A DNA stretch of 64,000 nt from Symsagittifera roscoffensis (Eukaryota > Xenacoelomorpha > Acoela > Convolutidae), in contig NC_087067.1 in assembly GCF_963678635.1 (NCBI RefSeq), positions 56,891,964 through 56,955,963 on the forward strand, written 5' to 3'. The number at the start of each line of letters is the position of its first letter. The stretch's first letter is position 1. This document shows, in pieces, positions 30,813 through 42,700 of this stretch. Position numbers and translations under genes: made by a program. The notes under the pieces are model-generated. The model was given only the letters and a program-made list of their open reading frames with translations. It ran no database searches and was not told the origin of the DNA.

Positions 30813-31093
30813 CTCAAGTTTGATGACCATAACGTTAAGAAACCACCAGAATTATTTGAGCCCGGTATGAAATCGAATAAAACATTATATTTATCCAGTA
30901 AACTCAAATGTATATTTGTAAGTTTCGACATTTTTGCTTCCTGAATGCACAAAATGAAACTGGGTGATTTTTTTAAAACTTGGCATTTTTTGATAAGTGA
31001 GTGTAATTTAGCTGGATTTCCTATGCTAAAAATATTAACGGAAAAAATATCTGGTTTTTCGCACATAAAAATTTTGCTAAAACTTCCCTCCAA
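30779..31093 (-). pseudogene. LINE endonuclease fragment, truncated
   Basis: DIFSVNIFSIGNPAKLHSLI, then 'SFILCIQEAKM' and 'FDFIPGSNNSGGFLTLWSSN', is the opening of an APE-type endonuclease (N-x-x-S-I-x-N ... I-x-CIQE-x-K ... GG). The catalytic E is in CIQEAK. The remaining two thirds are missing beyond the short tandem repeat. It follows the Gag-like ORF at 31225-31653 on the same strand. Confidence 0.7.
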
Positions 31094-31224
31094 CCAAGTC
31101 TTCTCCGTTATTTTTAGATTTCATTTTTGGCCCTTTCTTCCGTGTTAAAACTGACCAAGAGGTTGGTGAAGTTTCACGCTCTCTTTTTGTAAGCATTCTT
31201 CCGTCAGAGGAACATTTTCGTTTG

Positions 31225-31770
31225 TTATTTTCGATATTTAGTTTGTCTTTTTTTTTCTTTTGCAGAGTAAGAATGAAAATCTACGACCTGATTGTTGAGA
31301 ACCTCATCCTTTTGTTTTTCTTCGCTTGGAGTAGCTGCACTGTTTGTTTTAGATTCATCAATCAAAACTCCAGATGGTGGTGCTTCAACATTCTTATCTT
31401 CTTCATTTTCGGTACCATCACAAAACTTATCGATTGTTGTTTCGTCATCGTTTTTCTCGTCGCTGGCATTATTGGAGCTTGGTTTTTGTGGGTAGTGATT
31501 ATTTGGATTTTTGGTTATTTGGTTCCCTATGTTACACCAATCATCGTGATGACCTTTTTCTTGGCGTCCTGACATTTTGAACTTTTGACATTCATGTAGT
31601 GAAGGTATGTGAAACGAGATTTCTACACCTTCCCACTTCTTGAAACCATCCATTCTGGATTTGTAAGACCAGTCCGTCAGCTTTTTTCTTGTTCTTCGTT
31701 TTGTATTTTAACTTCTAAAATTGCTCTTCCTGTGTAAACATACTGACCCGGTTCTGTTACGATACAGGTC
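31225..31770 (-). pseudogene. LINE ORF1 (Gag-like) remnant with zinc-knuckle trace
   Basis: Upstream frames read GQYVYTGRAILEVKIQNEEQ, then GFKKWEGVEISFHIPSLHEC, then 'KFKMSGRQEKGHHDDWC'. The last part has C/H/C spacing reminiscent of a CCHC knuckle. The acidic tail (ASDEKNDDETTIDKFCDGTE) leads to the endonuclease. The open frame starting at 31653 is only the C-terminal part; the N-terminal part is in another frame. This fits an ORF1 protein that binds element RNA. Confidence 0.5.
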
Positions 31771-32040
31771 TCACGTTGTTATATGGGGCTATGAATTATG
31801 TCTTCTAACAATTGGAGAATTAATTTCGCTTCGATATCGTTGCATACATAAGGCAAATTCGACAATTTGATTTTGGCTAGTTTTTTCTGTAATCAGAAGG
31901 TCAAAAGTATCATAGTAACCGAGGTTACAGTCATGAGTCCCTTCATCATGTATTCCAGTCAAAATCCTTGGAATTTTCTAGATATGGAAGTGATAATGAT
32001 AAAAGAAGATGTCAAGTGTTTGAGTCCTTTTCATTTAAAA

Positions 32041-32595
32041 TCAATACGGGTTACGCTTCTTCAATAAGAACACGCAACTCGACACGAGATAATATAATAT
32101 ACAAGTGTTACAAGTAAAAATTCTGAGTTGTTGGTTCGACAGTTTTAACCTTAAATTTTTGCACGGGATGACGTTCAACCATTGGGATCCAAATCTATCT
32201 TGGAACGCGTTGAACCTTTTTACGTCCGTTGGTTCGAGTCGTAAAATCAAGTCTGCAATTTCGCTGTCAAAAATTGGCTCCGTCCAATTTTTTTGGATTT
32301 CATTTTCCGGAGCCATTTCAATTTTTCCAAGGTCAAACCACCGTTTAAGCGCATCATCATAGGTTCTATCCACATGCTCCAAACCAAAGATTTCGCTCAA
32401 GGCATCTTTCGCTCCTACTGCTGAGGCTAAGAAAGCGGGTAAAGCGAGTAGAAGAGCGGAAGAAACGCCCAAGCCACCTTTGGCTGCCGGGAGAACTGCT
32501 TGTAAAAACTGGTTATCATCCATTTTCACGTTAGTGACCTTGCATAACGAATTTCTTAGTAATTTATCGTAGCCCTCCAAAAAATCATTTTGCAA
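32041..32595 (-). pseudogene. RT C-terminal region (LINE 2)
   Basis: A 184-codon frame with LPAAKGGLGVSSALLLALPA, 'FLASAVGAKDAL' and 'RFGSQWLNVIPCKNLRLKLS'. This is the post-RT helical region of the same polyprotein (G-G-L-G-x-x-x-x ... A-FLAS). The ending FTCNTCILYYLV diverges from the expected Cys-rich continuation, marking truncation. Confidence 0.65.
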
Positions 32596-32598
32596 AAA

Positions 32599-33259
32599 TC
32601 AAGGGCTCGTACGCAAAAAATATAGGAGTTTTGGCATGCTAAAGCAATTTTTCAGGAGGTAAAAACCATAATGGGCGTCTAGTTTGTCAATGACATCCGA
32701 GATTTTTTCAAGCTCCTTAATTTTTTCGTCGAGCAATTCTTTTCGGCAAAGTTCGCCGATTGGAGATCCTAAAATGAGGAGTTCTTCTTTTGTTTTTATT
32801 TTTATTTTGGGGCATATTTTTCGAAATTGTGTTAAAATTGAACTATACTGTGTACTAGTAGTCGGTCCCAAAAAACAAAGTTCACACTTCTCAGTGTTTA
32901 AGCTCAGGCCGTAATTTTGTTCCGATTTCAGAATCTTTTTAAGGTCCCGAAGTACTACCTTATAGTCGTCGGCTAAATTCCCATCATCTAAATACCAGAT
33001 GTTAATTTTCGACTCCAACTGTTTGACTAGTGTATGAATTGTTTCCGCAAAAAGGGGTGGGGCTTCAGGATCACCTTGCTGAGTTCCGTCTTCTGACATT
33101 ATGACAGAGCTTCCGTAAAAAAAGGTAACTAGGTTTACCATACGCGCAATGGGTGTAATTATACAATTCGGGGCGATTTGAAAAAACATGATTCAGCATT
33201 GTTTCTCTGTTTAAAGAGTTAAAGGCATTCTTAAAATCTAGTCTAAAAGAACAGTACAT
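32599..33259 (-). pseudogene. RT palm and catalytic YLDD box (LINE 2), two frames
   Basis: 33259-33071 carries motif A (RLDFKNAFNSLNRETML). A frame change near 33190 leads into 33189-32599 with motif B (GTQQGDPEAPPLFAETIH), motif C (INIWYLDDGNLADD) and the downstream 'LNTEKCELCFLG'. Catalytic Asp residues are present in both A and C. Confidence 0.8.
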
Positions 33260-34041
33260 TTTGGATTGTCGTCGCGCTCAATTAGGTTTCCAAACGAGTG
33301 CGCAGCTATTTCTGCTCCTCGTTTGGTACCGCATCCTACCTGTACGTTTCCGAAAAAATTTTGTCGCTCGGAGAGGGCCTTGCTTCCAGCGCATTTAGAC
33401 GCGATACGTCTCAGCGTGTTGCCTATGGCGATCGGTCTCAACCCTCCGTCTATTTTTATGAGGGCGATAAGCTTTGCGCCAAAAAAGAAAGGTCTTAGTG
33501 GTTCCGGTATTTTGCCATCTCCAATGAGGTTTATCAGCTTAGTGAGCGATTTCAGAAAATTAGGTCCTGCACTGCCATTCGACTTACTAACAAGATCTTT
33601 AAAAATTTGAGGAAATATTTTATCAGGTCCTGCTGCTGATCCGTTTGGAAAGGACATTATCGCTTTGTATAGGTCGAAATCGGTTATGAAAAAACTATCC
33701 AACTTTTCTGGATTTGGAGCTGCAAATTTGGCTCGCTGCGGGTGCTTAGACAACAATTTTTGATCGTTATCAGTTGAAAAAGGAGCTATTTTGTCATCCG
33801 AAGCAGCCAGCCTTATTCCTCCCTTTACATTTCCTCCATCGAGCTTACTACTTATTAACTTTATTCTCTGCTCGAGGTCTCTCAGAGGCCGGCTTGAAAC
33901 TTGGGGATGGGGTTTTGGAAGTGACATGTCATTTGCTCGAATTTTTTTATTTATCAAAGAGCTCATGCTTGTGGTCTGTTTGCGTCGACTTTTTTTCGGT
34001 TGCTCCAGAAAAACAAGAACGACGTTAAAAAAATTAGCCAT
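33238..34041 (-). pseudogene. RT N-terminal part (LINE 2)
   Basis: A 267-codon frame with FPNGSAAGPDKIFPQIFKDL (motif 1), 'PFFFGAKLIALIKIDGGLRP' and 'IAIGNTLRRIASKCAG' (motif 2, R-P-I-A-x-G-x-x-x-R-R), ending ERDDNPKCTVLLD at the start of motif A. The first Met is not the true start; the frame enters from the PHD-finger ORF. Confidence 0.8.
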
Positions 34042-34391
34042 TTTGTAACATCTTCTACATTGTAGACGAGGTCATTTATTTTGTCCGACAGACTTTCCGC
34101 CAAGGGAGCACGCGAGTCTTTTGGTACTCTCTTGAGTACTCGGAAATTTGAGATGGCTGTATTAATATAATTGTCTAGCACTAAATCATTACCTATTGTT
34201 GCTTTATTAACAGATTTTACATCAACGCATAAAGGACACTGAAACCATTGGGTTTTCTTAGAGTCGCTAAGAGAAATATTTACACAACTGATATGATACC
34301 AACTAGAACAACAATCACATCTAATCCAATTTATCAGTCCTGAAGGTTTTAAGCAATCTTTGCTTGTACACTCTTTGTTGTTTTTCCTCAT
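33963..34391 (-). CDS. PHD finger at the N-terminus of LINE 2
   Basis: A 142-codon frame. CTSKDCLKPSGLINWIRCDC, 'CSSWYHISCVNISLSDS' and 'WFQCPLC' form a C4-H-C3 PHD finger (C-x4-C ... C-x2-C-x4-H-x2-C ... C-x2-C) at residues about 8-58. In cellular proteins PHD fingers read histone H3 tails. In a LINE it could bias insertion, but that is inference. Confidence 0.7.
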   Translation of the reverse strand: MRKNNKECTSKDCLKPSGLINWIRCDCCSSWYHISCVNISLSDSKKTQWFQCPLCVDVKSVNKATIGNDLVLDNYINTAISNFRVLKRVPKDSRAPLAESLSDKINDLVYNVEDVTKWLIFLTSFLFFWSNRKKVDANRPQA

Positions 34392-34399
34392 CTTGACGC

Positions 34400-34890
34400 A
34401 GCATAAAGGTAAAAAAAAAGGATTTTGACTGGACTTTAGGGGACTGAACTAACCCATGATAAGCGGTTAGTGGGAATTTTACAAATCAGCAAAAAAAAAA
34501 AGACAACTAAATTAATTTAAAAGGTTAAAAGGCAGCATAAAGGTTAAAAATCAAAAACTAGGAACAATCTCATTCGAGCTCAGCAGGTCCAGCGGCGCAC
34601 CACCAGACTCCTCAAGCCAGTTCCACTTCCCCACCTCCCCACAGAAAGCCACTTGACAGACCTGTCTCTAAAATCCCTCAGAGGGCGCTCCACATACAGG
34701 CACAAACATCAAAAATAACAAATCTATTTAATAAGTTTATCACAACAATTAGGCTAATACCCTATGTGGGCTTTAACTTACCCTATGTGGGCTAGTTTAG
34801 GGTAATTGTTCTTGGGTCTATGAGACCTTGGAAAGCATGCCATTGGAAATACCGTCCTGTTAAGTAGAATGATTCCTTCGCTTTTGATTC
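34400..34890. other. Non-coding flank between LINE 2 and a small broken ORF
   Basis: No feature seen apart from a duplicated 'cctatgtgggct' (34763 and 34782) and short polyA runs. Confidence 0.35.
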
Positions 34891-34893
34891 TAG

Positions 34894-35236
34894 TTATGAA
34901 TTGCTCTGCTTCGGGGGAACAGTAACTGTCAGTGCATGAAGTTTACGGTCATCTTTCGTCACAGTTATTGTTTTTGAGATTGTCATCTTCTGTTGCATTG
35001 TTGTGGGGAATTGTTTAAGTATATCGGAAGCACAACTTCGATATGCCTGCGCCAGATTTTCAGCCGACTTTAAAATTTCTCTCGAGAACGGGGGGGATGA
35101 TTTTGATTATTTGGATTTGTTTTGTTTCTGTCGTCGATTTGTTTGCTGTTAGCGCATTTCTGAATTTTGTGTCCATTTCAATCAGCACTTTATGAGTAAT
35201 TGGTAGCTGAGATTCTGTCAGTTGTTGTTGACTCAT
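34894..35236 (-). pseudogene. Broken short ORF next to the LTR element, unknown family
   Basis: ATG at 35236-35234 opens MSQQQLTESQLPITHKVLIE, then 'MDTKFRNALTANKSTTETKQ'. At a 7-G run (35090-35096) the frame shifts, and the new frame continues EILKSAENLAQAYRSCASDI, 'LKQFPTTMQQKMTISKTITV' to TAA at 34896-34894. It totals about 110 residues, helical and polar. I do not recognise the protein. It lies 18 bp from the left LTR, so it belongs to the pre-insertion locus and could be an ORF1 of the neighbouring LINE. Confidence 0.4.
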
Positions 35237-35254
35237 GACTTGGTTTTATTCAAT

Positions 35255-36172
35255 TGTAACATTCGTCTACTGCAGTCACACATGAGGCTTAAGAAAAATA
35301 GGCCCTATAACCACTGGCTCAAGGGTCAGGGACACCATCTCTCGTGTTTTTCTACCTCAAGAACGGTCGGAGCCAGTTCGGTTCGTTTGTGACATGAGAC
35401 TACGACCCGTTACAGCTTAAAGGCTACTACTAAAATATCCCCCCACTCTAGAATTAGAAACGTCCCCATACTTTGGTCTCTAGATACCCAAAATACATGA
35501 ACGCCGTTAAAAACCGGGTTGGAACAATCCGTTAAGTTACTTTTTTATTAGACAGTGGAACTTTGATCCATTTCAGATGGATCAACCTAAAACTCGCCTT
35601 ACCTCAACATAACAATCATAAAACACACTCTAGGAATTTAAATTTGTACTCACATAGTAGCACGCTCAAGAAGTGGGAAATAATCCAGTCGGTAGTTAAC
35701 TCAAGAATTAAATAACGTAACTAAATGAGTCTAATGTTTTATAGTTTTAACAATGAGAACGAGTTTATACTCTAGACAATAGTTTTCTTGTGAACCATTA
35801 GGACACTCAAGCTGTCCACCTTTCCACCGAAGGTTCACTCTAGTCCAGTTCCAAATAATACTCCAGTCGCTATAATCCAATTCGAGGGAATGCAATCGTC
35901 TCTGTCACAGATGGGACAGCTCTACTCTCGATTATTATAGTGATGGAAATTGCGAATAGCAATTTCCTACTGCTTTTTCTTACAACTTTCCCGCGTGTGC
36001 GACTCAATTGTTCTGAAATTGTTCTAACTTCTTTTTCTGATTTTCAGTTCTCGCGAGAAAATCGTGCATGACAGGTTCCATTCGAAATTTTGAAAAATTA
36101 GATTTCACTCCAAAATCAAGTGTTTTTTTGCTCCTCTCAAGGTCAAACTTCCAAATATGACCGACTGGCACA
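35255..36172 (-). repeat. 3' LTR (left)
   Basis: 918 bp, starting TGTAACATTCG and ending GACTGGCACA on the plus strand (TG...CA ends). It differs from 49638-50555 at about 11 sites, including 'caccatct/cactatct' and 'gcaatcg/gctctcg'. It contains six CTCAAG hexamers in identical positions to the other LTR. Confidence 0.9.
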
Positions 36173-36789
36173 TACTCCCCGGACTCGAGATCGATGTCCT
36201 CATCGCGCGCTGTCTTCTGCCAGTGAGTCCCAGAAAAACCGAGTCTTGCTCAAGATACAGTGCCAGTGGTCATTTACAGAAGTTTGCAGCAGATTTAAGC
36301 TTATCTACACCCCAAAGTTCACAGCCATTTAAAATTTTCACACTATTGCTAAACAGCAACCAAAATCTGCATACACCTGCACCCTTGAATTTTCGCTTTT
36401 CAAGCCAATCATTTTAAAATCTCTTTTGTCCTATTCAATCAGGAAATTTTCATGCAGCATTTCGATTTATATAATAAATATAGTATATTAGTAACAATAT
36501 TTGCTTTGTTAAAATTTCTTTTTCGTGAATCCAAGTTTCACTCGGATCCACGCTCAAGCCCCCCTTCCCACTCAAGACTCAAGATCCATCCGATTTGCCC
36601 ATTCATCTCGTACTCTTCGCCTTGGAGGTACTGCATCCTGAAGTGCTAGATGCGGCAAACTGTCTCAACAGTTCCTCTTCATCATCGGAACTAATCACAA
36701 TCTCCTCCCAAGCCTTCAGCTGTTCATAGGATCGCATCCATTCTCTCTGCTCCTGCAACCTCTTTGCTTGGTTGGGTAGTGCCTTCACC
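36173..36789 (-). other. 3' untranslated region of the LTR element
   Basis: Lies between the ORF stop and the 3' LTR. The sense strand just before the LTR is 'gagtccggggagta', a weak polypurine-tract candidate. The minus-strand open frame 36603-36911 overlaps the end of the main ORF in another register and is treated as a shadow. Confidence 0.5.
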
Positions 36790-39700
36790 CTAGCTTCTCG
36801 GTTCAAGCAAAAGGAGTTGTGCAGGCTCAAGCTCACGTTCTTCGCCAGGTCTTCCTCTAGTATCGACTCCCTCGCTTTGGTATTGTCTTTTCCATCCTGT
36901 CGTGATCGCATTACGATGGGTTAGCAGGGGTCTCTTGAAAGCTTCCGGCCCAATCTCGGCCTGGAACTGTCGATACTCTTTTTGATGTTTTCTCATGTGA
37001 TCTTTCGTTGTCATGTACAACCAAGACGTCAGTGTCGCCCGAAACCATGGAAAGTACCTCAAGCGACTCCATACGTGCCTGACTTCCGTCGGTATGGCGA
37101 ATACTTTCCACGCAGTCTCAAACAACTCGAGTCTCCAGCTGTAGTCTATCGCGTATATTGACTCAGCCGTTGGCGTCGTCGCCTCCCGATACTTCGTTAT
37201 ATTCTCTTCTATCCATCTCAGAGCTAACATCGTACTCACTACTAAGATCGTCACATTCTGTCGGTGATCCGGTAGTCCGATCGACCGGACTTCTTCCATA
37301 TCCCACACCAGGCAAAGGTTCTTGTGATCTGGATACCACACCGTTTGCGCTAAACAGTGGCATGGGCATTCTCCATGGGTGATGTCAATGCTCCTGAGGT
37401 TACGCTCCCCCGAGGCTTCCAAGAGAGGCTCAAGCTCCATCATTTTCTCATGCATCGTGTCGTTATCTTCCAGGTTTGGAGCACTTCCCACAGGTTTTCC
37501 GATCACGTTTTGTCTCTCGTGATCGCTCGTGTTCTCTCTCTCCAACTTCAAAAGTTCTTCTTCCCAGATTTCACTCAAGTCATCTCTCAATTCTTTTGGT
37601 ACTGTCCCTCTGATTTTTCTCAACAACTTGTGCGAGTGATGCGATATCCGAGCCAACCTCACGCACTTGGGCACTGAGAAGGCCTTGTCCACCAGTACTC
37701 TCTGGCTGGATGCTTCCACCATCACCATGTGCAGTGGGTAGTGACTTCCGCACAAGTTGGCCATCATTGACCCTATCAGCGATTTCGCGTTCAATGGCAA
37801 GCCATAAGCTTCGCTCATGGGAAATCCCATTTCCGCCTCGAGACCAACCTTCCAGCTCCGGATGTGTTTTTGAGTCACTTGCAACACCCCGGGCCATGAT
37901 TCTACGCTCAACGCCGTCACTAAATGATGTTCAGATTCTAGTCTTTCCAGTGACTGCAGACTACACATTCTCGAGAAGAATCCGAGAGCTGTCGCTATAT
38001 TCACCGTGGTTCTCGCGTAACACTCCGCTACTATTTGCACTTCACTTTTCTCCCTTTCTGTTATGTCTTCGAACCAAGTGACCAGGTCTTCTTTTTGAAA
38101 TGACAGTATTCTAACGCATGACCGTCCATCGCAGGTGTGCTCTCCGTTCCCACACGTCGAATCCAGACAGCTACCCGGCTCCAATTTCTTTGCTGACCCG
38201 GGATTACTAGTCTTTTCGCTTGGCTCTTGCATCTGAGGTGAAATTAGCTTATGCAGCACACTCAACTTTGCCAGATCTTCATCTTCCGTTGGTGCTAACC
38301 TCACTCGCTCGGTGGCTTCCTCGATCAGACTCGCGTGGGGATGTGGACACCAGCAGGGTCTTAATAGCTTCCATACCACTCCCAAGTTCGTGGTTAACAA
38401 GCCATTTCCATCGCCCATGTTCACTTCAACTCTCTTGTTTGAACGCGGTATGCTCACCACCTCTGGTGTTTTCTCAAGAACCAGGCCCAGGCTCGGCCCC
38501 TCTTTTTCCACCGCGTCTATTTCCATTATTCTTTCTGTCCAAAACTTCAGTAGCTCCGCTACCTCATGGTTCCTGTGGGCGCCTCCAGCTTCCGAGTCTA
38601 AGAAGGGGTTGTAGGCCATTCCCATCACTCCAGACACATATTGGTATTCCCCCTTTTCGCTGATTCTCGAGTACTGCTCTGACGAGGCCAGGTTACGGTG
38701 AACATCATGTTCTTCTTCGAACTTCTTATTATAAAACCTCCGTACCTCGTCTAGCTTCCTATGGTTCTCTAGGGATAGTCTGGAACCCTCTTCCTTTTCT
38801 ATTCCTGTGCTCTGATACACGTTCAAGATGACCGTTGAGACTCTTTTTTCCATGGTTTTGCTTACGCTTGCTCTCTGTTGGCAGGCCAGGATGGTGCTAT
38901 CAGACATCATCGACATTATCCATCTCAAGAAACACGTGGCATCCTTTCTTCTGGCCAGGCTCAAGCCTGAGTTGTCCCTGGCTACGTGTTGCATCAGTGC
39001 CTGATACACATCTAGCTTCTTGCTTCCCAACTTCAGTCTGTCATACGAGGTCAGTGTTTCCAATTCTATCCCCACCAGACTCCAGGTGAACATTAATTGT
39101 CCTGCAGTTCTAACGAAGGGATTCGCCATTAATGGTGGTGCTGATGAGGGTGTCCTCATTGCTTCTTCAAAATGATCCTTCAACAAACTCTGCCAGGACC
39201 TCTTCAGATGATTTGCCATTTCTATTCTATTAACCTCGGCCTTTTGCTGGGTGGCCCAATTACGTCGCTTGCGAGCTACTCCACTGTCCAACTTCTTCCA
39301 GCAGTCCTCCATTTCTTTCAATGTTTCAAGGGCCACCCACCACGTCCGGGAGGTGTTTCTCGTCTTGTTCCTTTCCAATGGATCACTTGTCACTCGCTTG
39401 CCCGTGGCCTGGTGTGCCTTCGAGATCCATTCTTTGCCGACATCTACTTCCCATGTCTGTCCGTTCGTTGAACCTCTCTTCACGTTTATCTTCTGAGGCT
39501 TGAAGTCTTCCTCCGATTTCGAACTGGTGGAAACCTCTATTTCCCTCTCTACTTCAAGTGGTCTTCTGAGCTCCGAGCTGCTCTTGTATGCCGCCGTCTT
39601 GCATCTAGCCAAAACCATGGGCGCCGTCTCTCTCAAGTTTCCTTCCGAAACAGCATCCACTGAAGGACTACCCAATCCTTCCACTTCTCTCTTCCTCTTG

Positions 39701-42700
39701 CGAGTCTTCACATCTCTACTTGAGGGTGTTGTGGCTACCATCACTGATTCGACCTCTCCATCCACTCCTTCCAACTCTTGCCTCCCCCCTGCTCGAGCCT
39801 TAAGGATATTAGTACTTTTAATCATATTACTAGTCCCAACCTTATCCCTTTTTATATCATCAACCATTTTATCTACAGTTTTTTGTCTCCGAGTAGAGCT
39901 GTCCTCACATTTTTCTTCTCTAGTCTTCGATCGTGAATTCCTCAGCTCTACCAGCTTGCTCAGTAGCTCTTTTCTCGCCTTCTCATCTAGGCCCGTTCCT
40001 ATCAGAAGCGGTTCTTCAAATCTTACGACTGTGTCCCACAGTTCCTTCTTGAATTTGTCCAGCGTCGTCTCGCTGCCCACTTCTTGATTGAATTCTTCCA
40101 AGAACTCCTGCCAAGCATCGTCCTTCAGTGATCCCAGGAATATGTCCCTGTTCCCTTTGAAAGTGTTCTTTTCCCTTTCCTCCGAGCTCAAGAGTATCAT
40201 CTCCATATTGAAGGTCTCACTTGCCAATGGCAATTCCAGATCCTTCCGGGGAGACGGATTCAGAGGTGGGGTGGCAGTATCTGCCCAATTCTCTTCGCTC
40301 AAGTCTTTCAACAGCTCTTGAGTGGTGAGTTTCTCCCCTGATGGCCCTGGTTCAGGCGTATTCCCCACCTCCATGTCTTCTCCAGCTTCACTGAGAGTTT
40401 CATCCATACTCTCTTCCTCTGATTCATTTCTTCTTCTCTCGAGAATTCTTTTGAATCGATCCTCAACGGGTCCACTCCTCTTGTCTCCAGGCGTGTCTAC
40501 AGACAGTGGTGACGGTGTCGTAGGATCCAGCTTTTTATATTCCGTCAGGGCTACATGCAGTTGACCTGCTGCATCTAGTTCTGTTCCCTCCTGTGTCACT
40601 TCTACTTGTTCCAAGCCATAGGGTGCCTTGTATTTTCTCGTGGCAAATTTCATTTCGTCCACCAATGCGACGTGCCCCTCCATCACGATCATCCTGCCAT
40701 CATCCCATATGGGTAGCATATTCTCAAGTCCTTCCTTCTCAAGAGTCCTCAAGACTTTCCGCAGTTCATATCCAGGGGGCTGCGAACCTCTACTCTTTTT
40801 CGCTTGCGTCGTCCACGAATTTACCTTCATCTCGCTGGTGTGGAAGTAGACTGCCGCCGTGTAGCCGATGAACAGGGGATCCCAGCCATCCGTGAAATGC
40901 CTCTGCGTTTCCTCCGTCATCATCGTCGCCATTATGGAGGGAACCACCAAGGGACTATTCATTCCCAAGGTCATCCTCCTGACTGTCGGGAACTCGGGCA
41001 TGGTGGCTGGTAGGATTTCTTTCTCCATTATGGCCTCCAGCTCCCTCTTGACTAGTGCAAAGCACTCCTTCCAGGCGGGGATTCTCAAGACTTCTCGTCC
41101 GTCGGCCGTCAATGGGTTTAGGTTCCAAAACTTTGGATACATTTCAATGGGGCCCTCTCGCTTGCCTCCCATTCTACATTGCATTTGTCCCCTGAAGTTG
41201 CACACCATCATCTCGGCATCTTTCACTTTTCCGAAGAGTACCGTGTTGCTCATACGCGCCCTGAGCACCTCCTGCTGACACCAATTCAGCGCTGTACCAT
41301 CCAGTACGCTGATGAGACTCAAGTGCGTCACCGAGTGACGATACGTTATCACCAGGGGATCTGGAAACGCGTACGTCACTGCTGGACCATAGATGCAGGT
41401 CACCACCTCCTCTAGACCCCGGATTATCCCCATTGGGTCCGACCTCATTGCCAGGCACAGGTCCGTCAACAGAGGCATCCCTCTGTTCGCCTTCTCCCAT
41501 TCTTCTCTCGAGGTTGGGTTCTCATCTTCACCCGTCATGTATCGATTCTGCATCATGAGGTATTGCACCAGCAGTGTCTTCAACCCTGCGGCACACTTGT
41601 AGGAGCTGGTTTCAATGCTCGTGTGGACTCTCCCCATAGACAGAGGTTCTCCATATTCCATTAACCGATGAAACGACACCAATTCCCCATGGGTCAAGAG
41701 TACTAGTGCCAGATACCCATCAACTCGAAGTGTCTCCACTCCTCGACTAAACATGTATGCTGGGCCCATGTTGAACAAGTATCTGGGGTAAACCAAATAC
41801 AGGGCCAAGAGCAGGCTGATGGACATGCCCAGTATCTCCTGTACGAAGGCTCCGAAGATAGTCGCCGTGGTGCCGAACACTCCTGCCAAGAATTCTTTCT
41901 CCCAGCAAGGACTCAAGAACTTGAGAATCTCGTAATCTCTCCTAGTCTTCAATTCGCCGTTGGCGTGCTCTCTCCAAAATCCTCCAATCGTCACTTCATT
42001 GGCGGCCGAGACAAATCTAGCCACCGTCATGTCTCTCGTTTCAGCTAGCTCCAGTTGCTTCTCTAGAAAACTCCAGATTTGTTTCACGAGGAGTGGTGCT
42101 TCCTCCCTCGTTTTATTCGTGACGTTCTCCAGCCTTGGTGTCAGGAATGGCCACCAGCCATTCTCTTGAGTCAAGCGATATTTCATGGATTCTAACTGTT
42201 TCTCCGTCTCGACCACATTTCTTCTCTCGTTGCTGGGACCTCTAGACCTGCTGGTGGAATTTGCGACTTTCACATCCATACTCCGGAACCACAGGCTGGC
42301 CGTCAACTGGTTTATCGCCGGGTGGTCGTCCCCGATGACTGGGCTGAACTTGAGTTGTCTAGCAAAGTTCGATACCTCTAGCAAGAGTACCTCATCCAAT
42401 ACAATCAGGACGTCGGCCAGTCCGTAAAAGCCCCTCAGTGCATGAGATATGTCAGCCCATGCCGCCGACAATTCTGATTTGTAAAGCCTCAAGTTCGATG
42501 GCTCCAGCTCTCGGTTGGGGGCTGCAATCAGAATCCGCCATTCACTCCCTTCTGCTATCAGGATCAAGACCGCGTACACGAATTGTAGGGCGGGTGGCAT
42601 ATTTGCGGATCCTGGGGATGTGGTAAACACCACCTTCGTCTTAGACCCAAATCTCGAGGCTACGTTCTCTTGTACCTCATTCATCGCCGCAAATAACGCC

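Larger units (their letters stand above)
32041..34391 (-). mobile_element. Second LINE lineage: PHD finger + YLDD reverse transcriptase, frameshifted
   Basis: Consecutive minus-strand frames make a polyprotein in four pieces: PHD finger (34391-33963), RT N-terminus (34041-33238), RT palm (33259-33071 and 33189-32599) and C-terminal region (32595-32041). Frame changes fall at about 34030, 33190 and 32597, so it is inactive. No endonuclease domain precedes the RT. The element stops near 32.1 kb at a conserved 'LSNQQLRI' segment, where related proteins continue into a Cys-rich C-terminal domain, so it is 3'-truncated. Confidence 0.8.

Noticed and set aside
31222-31580. Plus-strand hydrophobic frames resembling a small membrane protein
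   Set aside because: They are antisense to an acidic Gag-like ORF1 tail; reverse-complemented Glu/Asp codons produce Phe/Leu/Ile/Val-rich strings.
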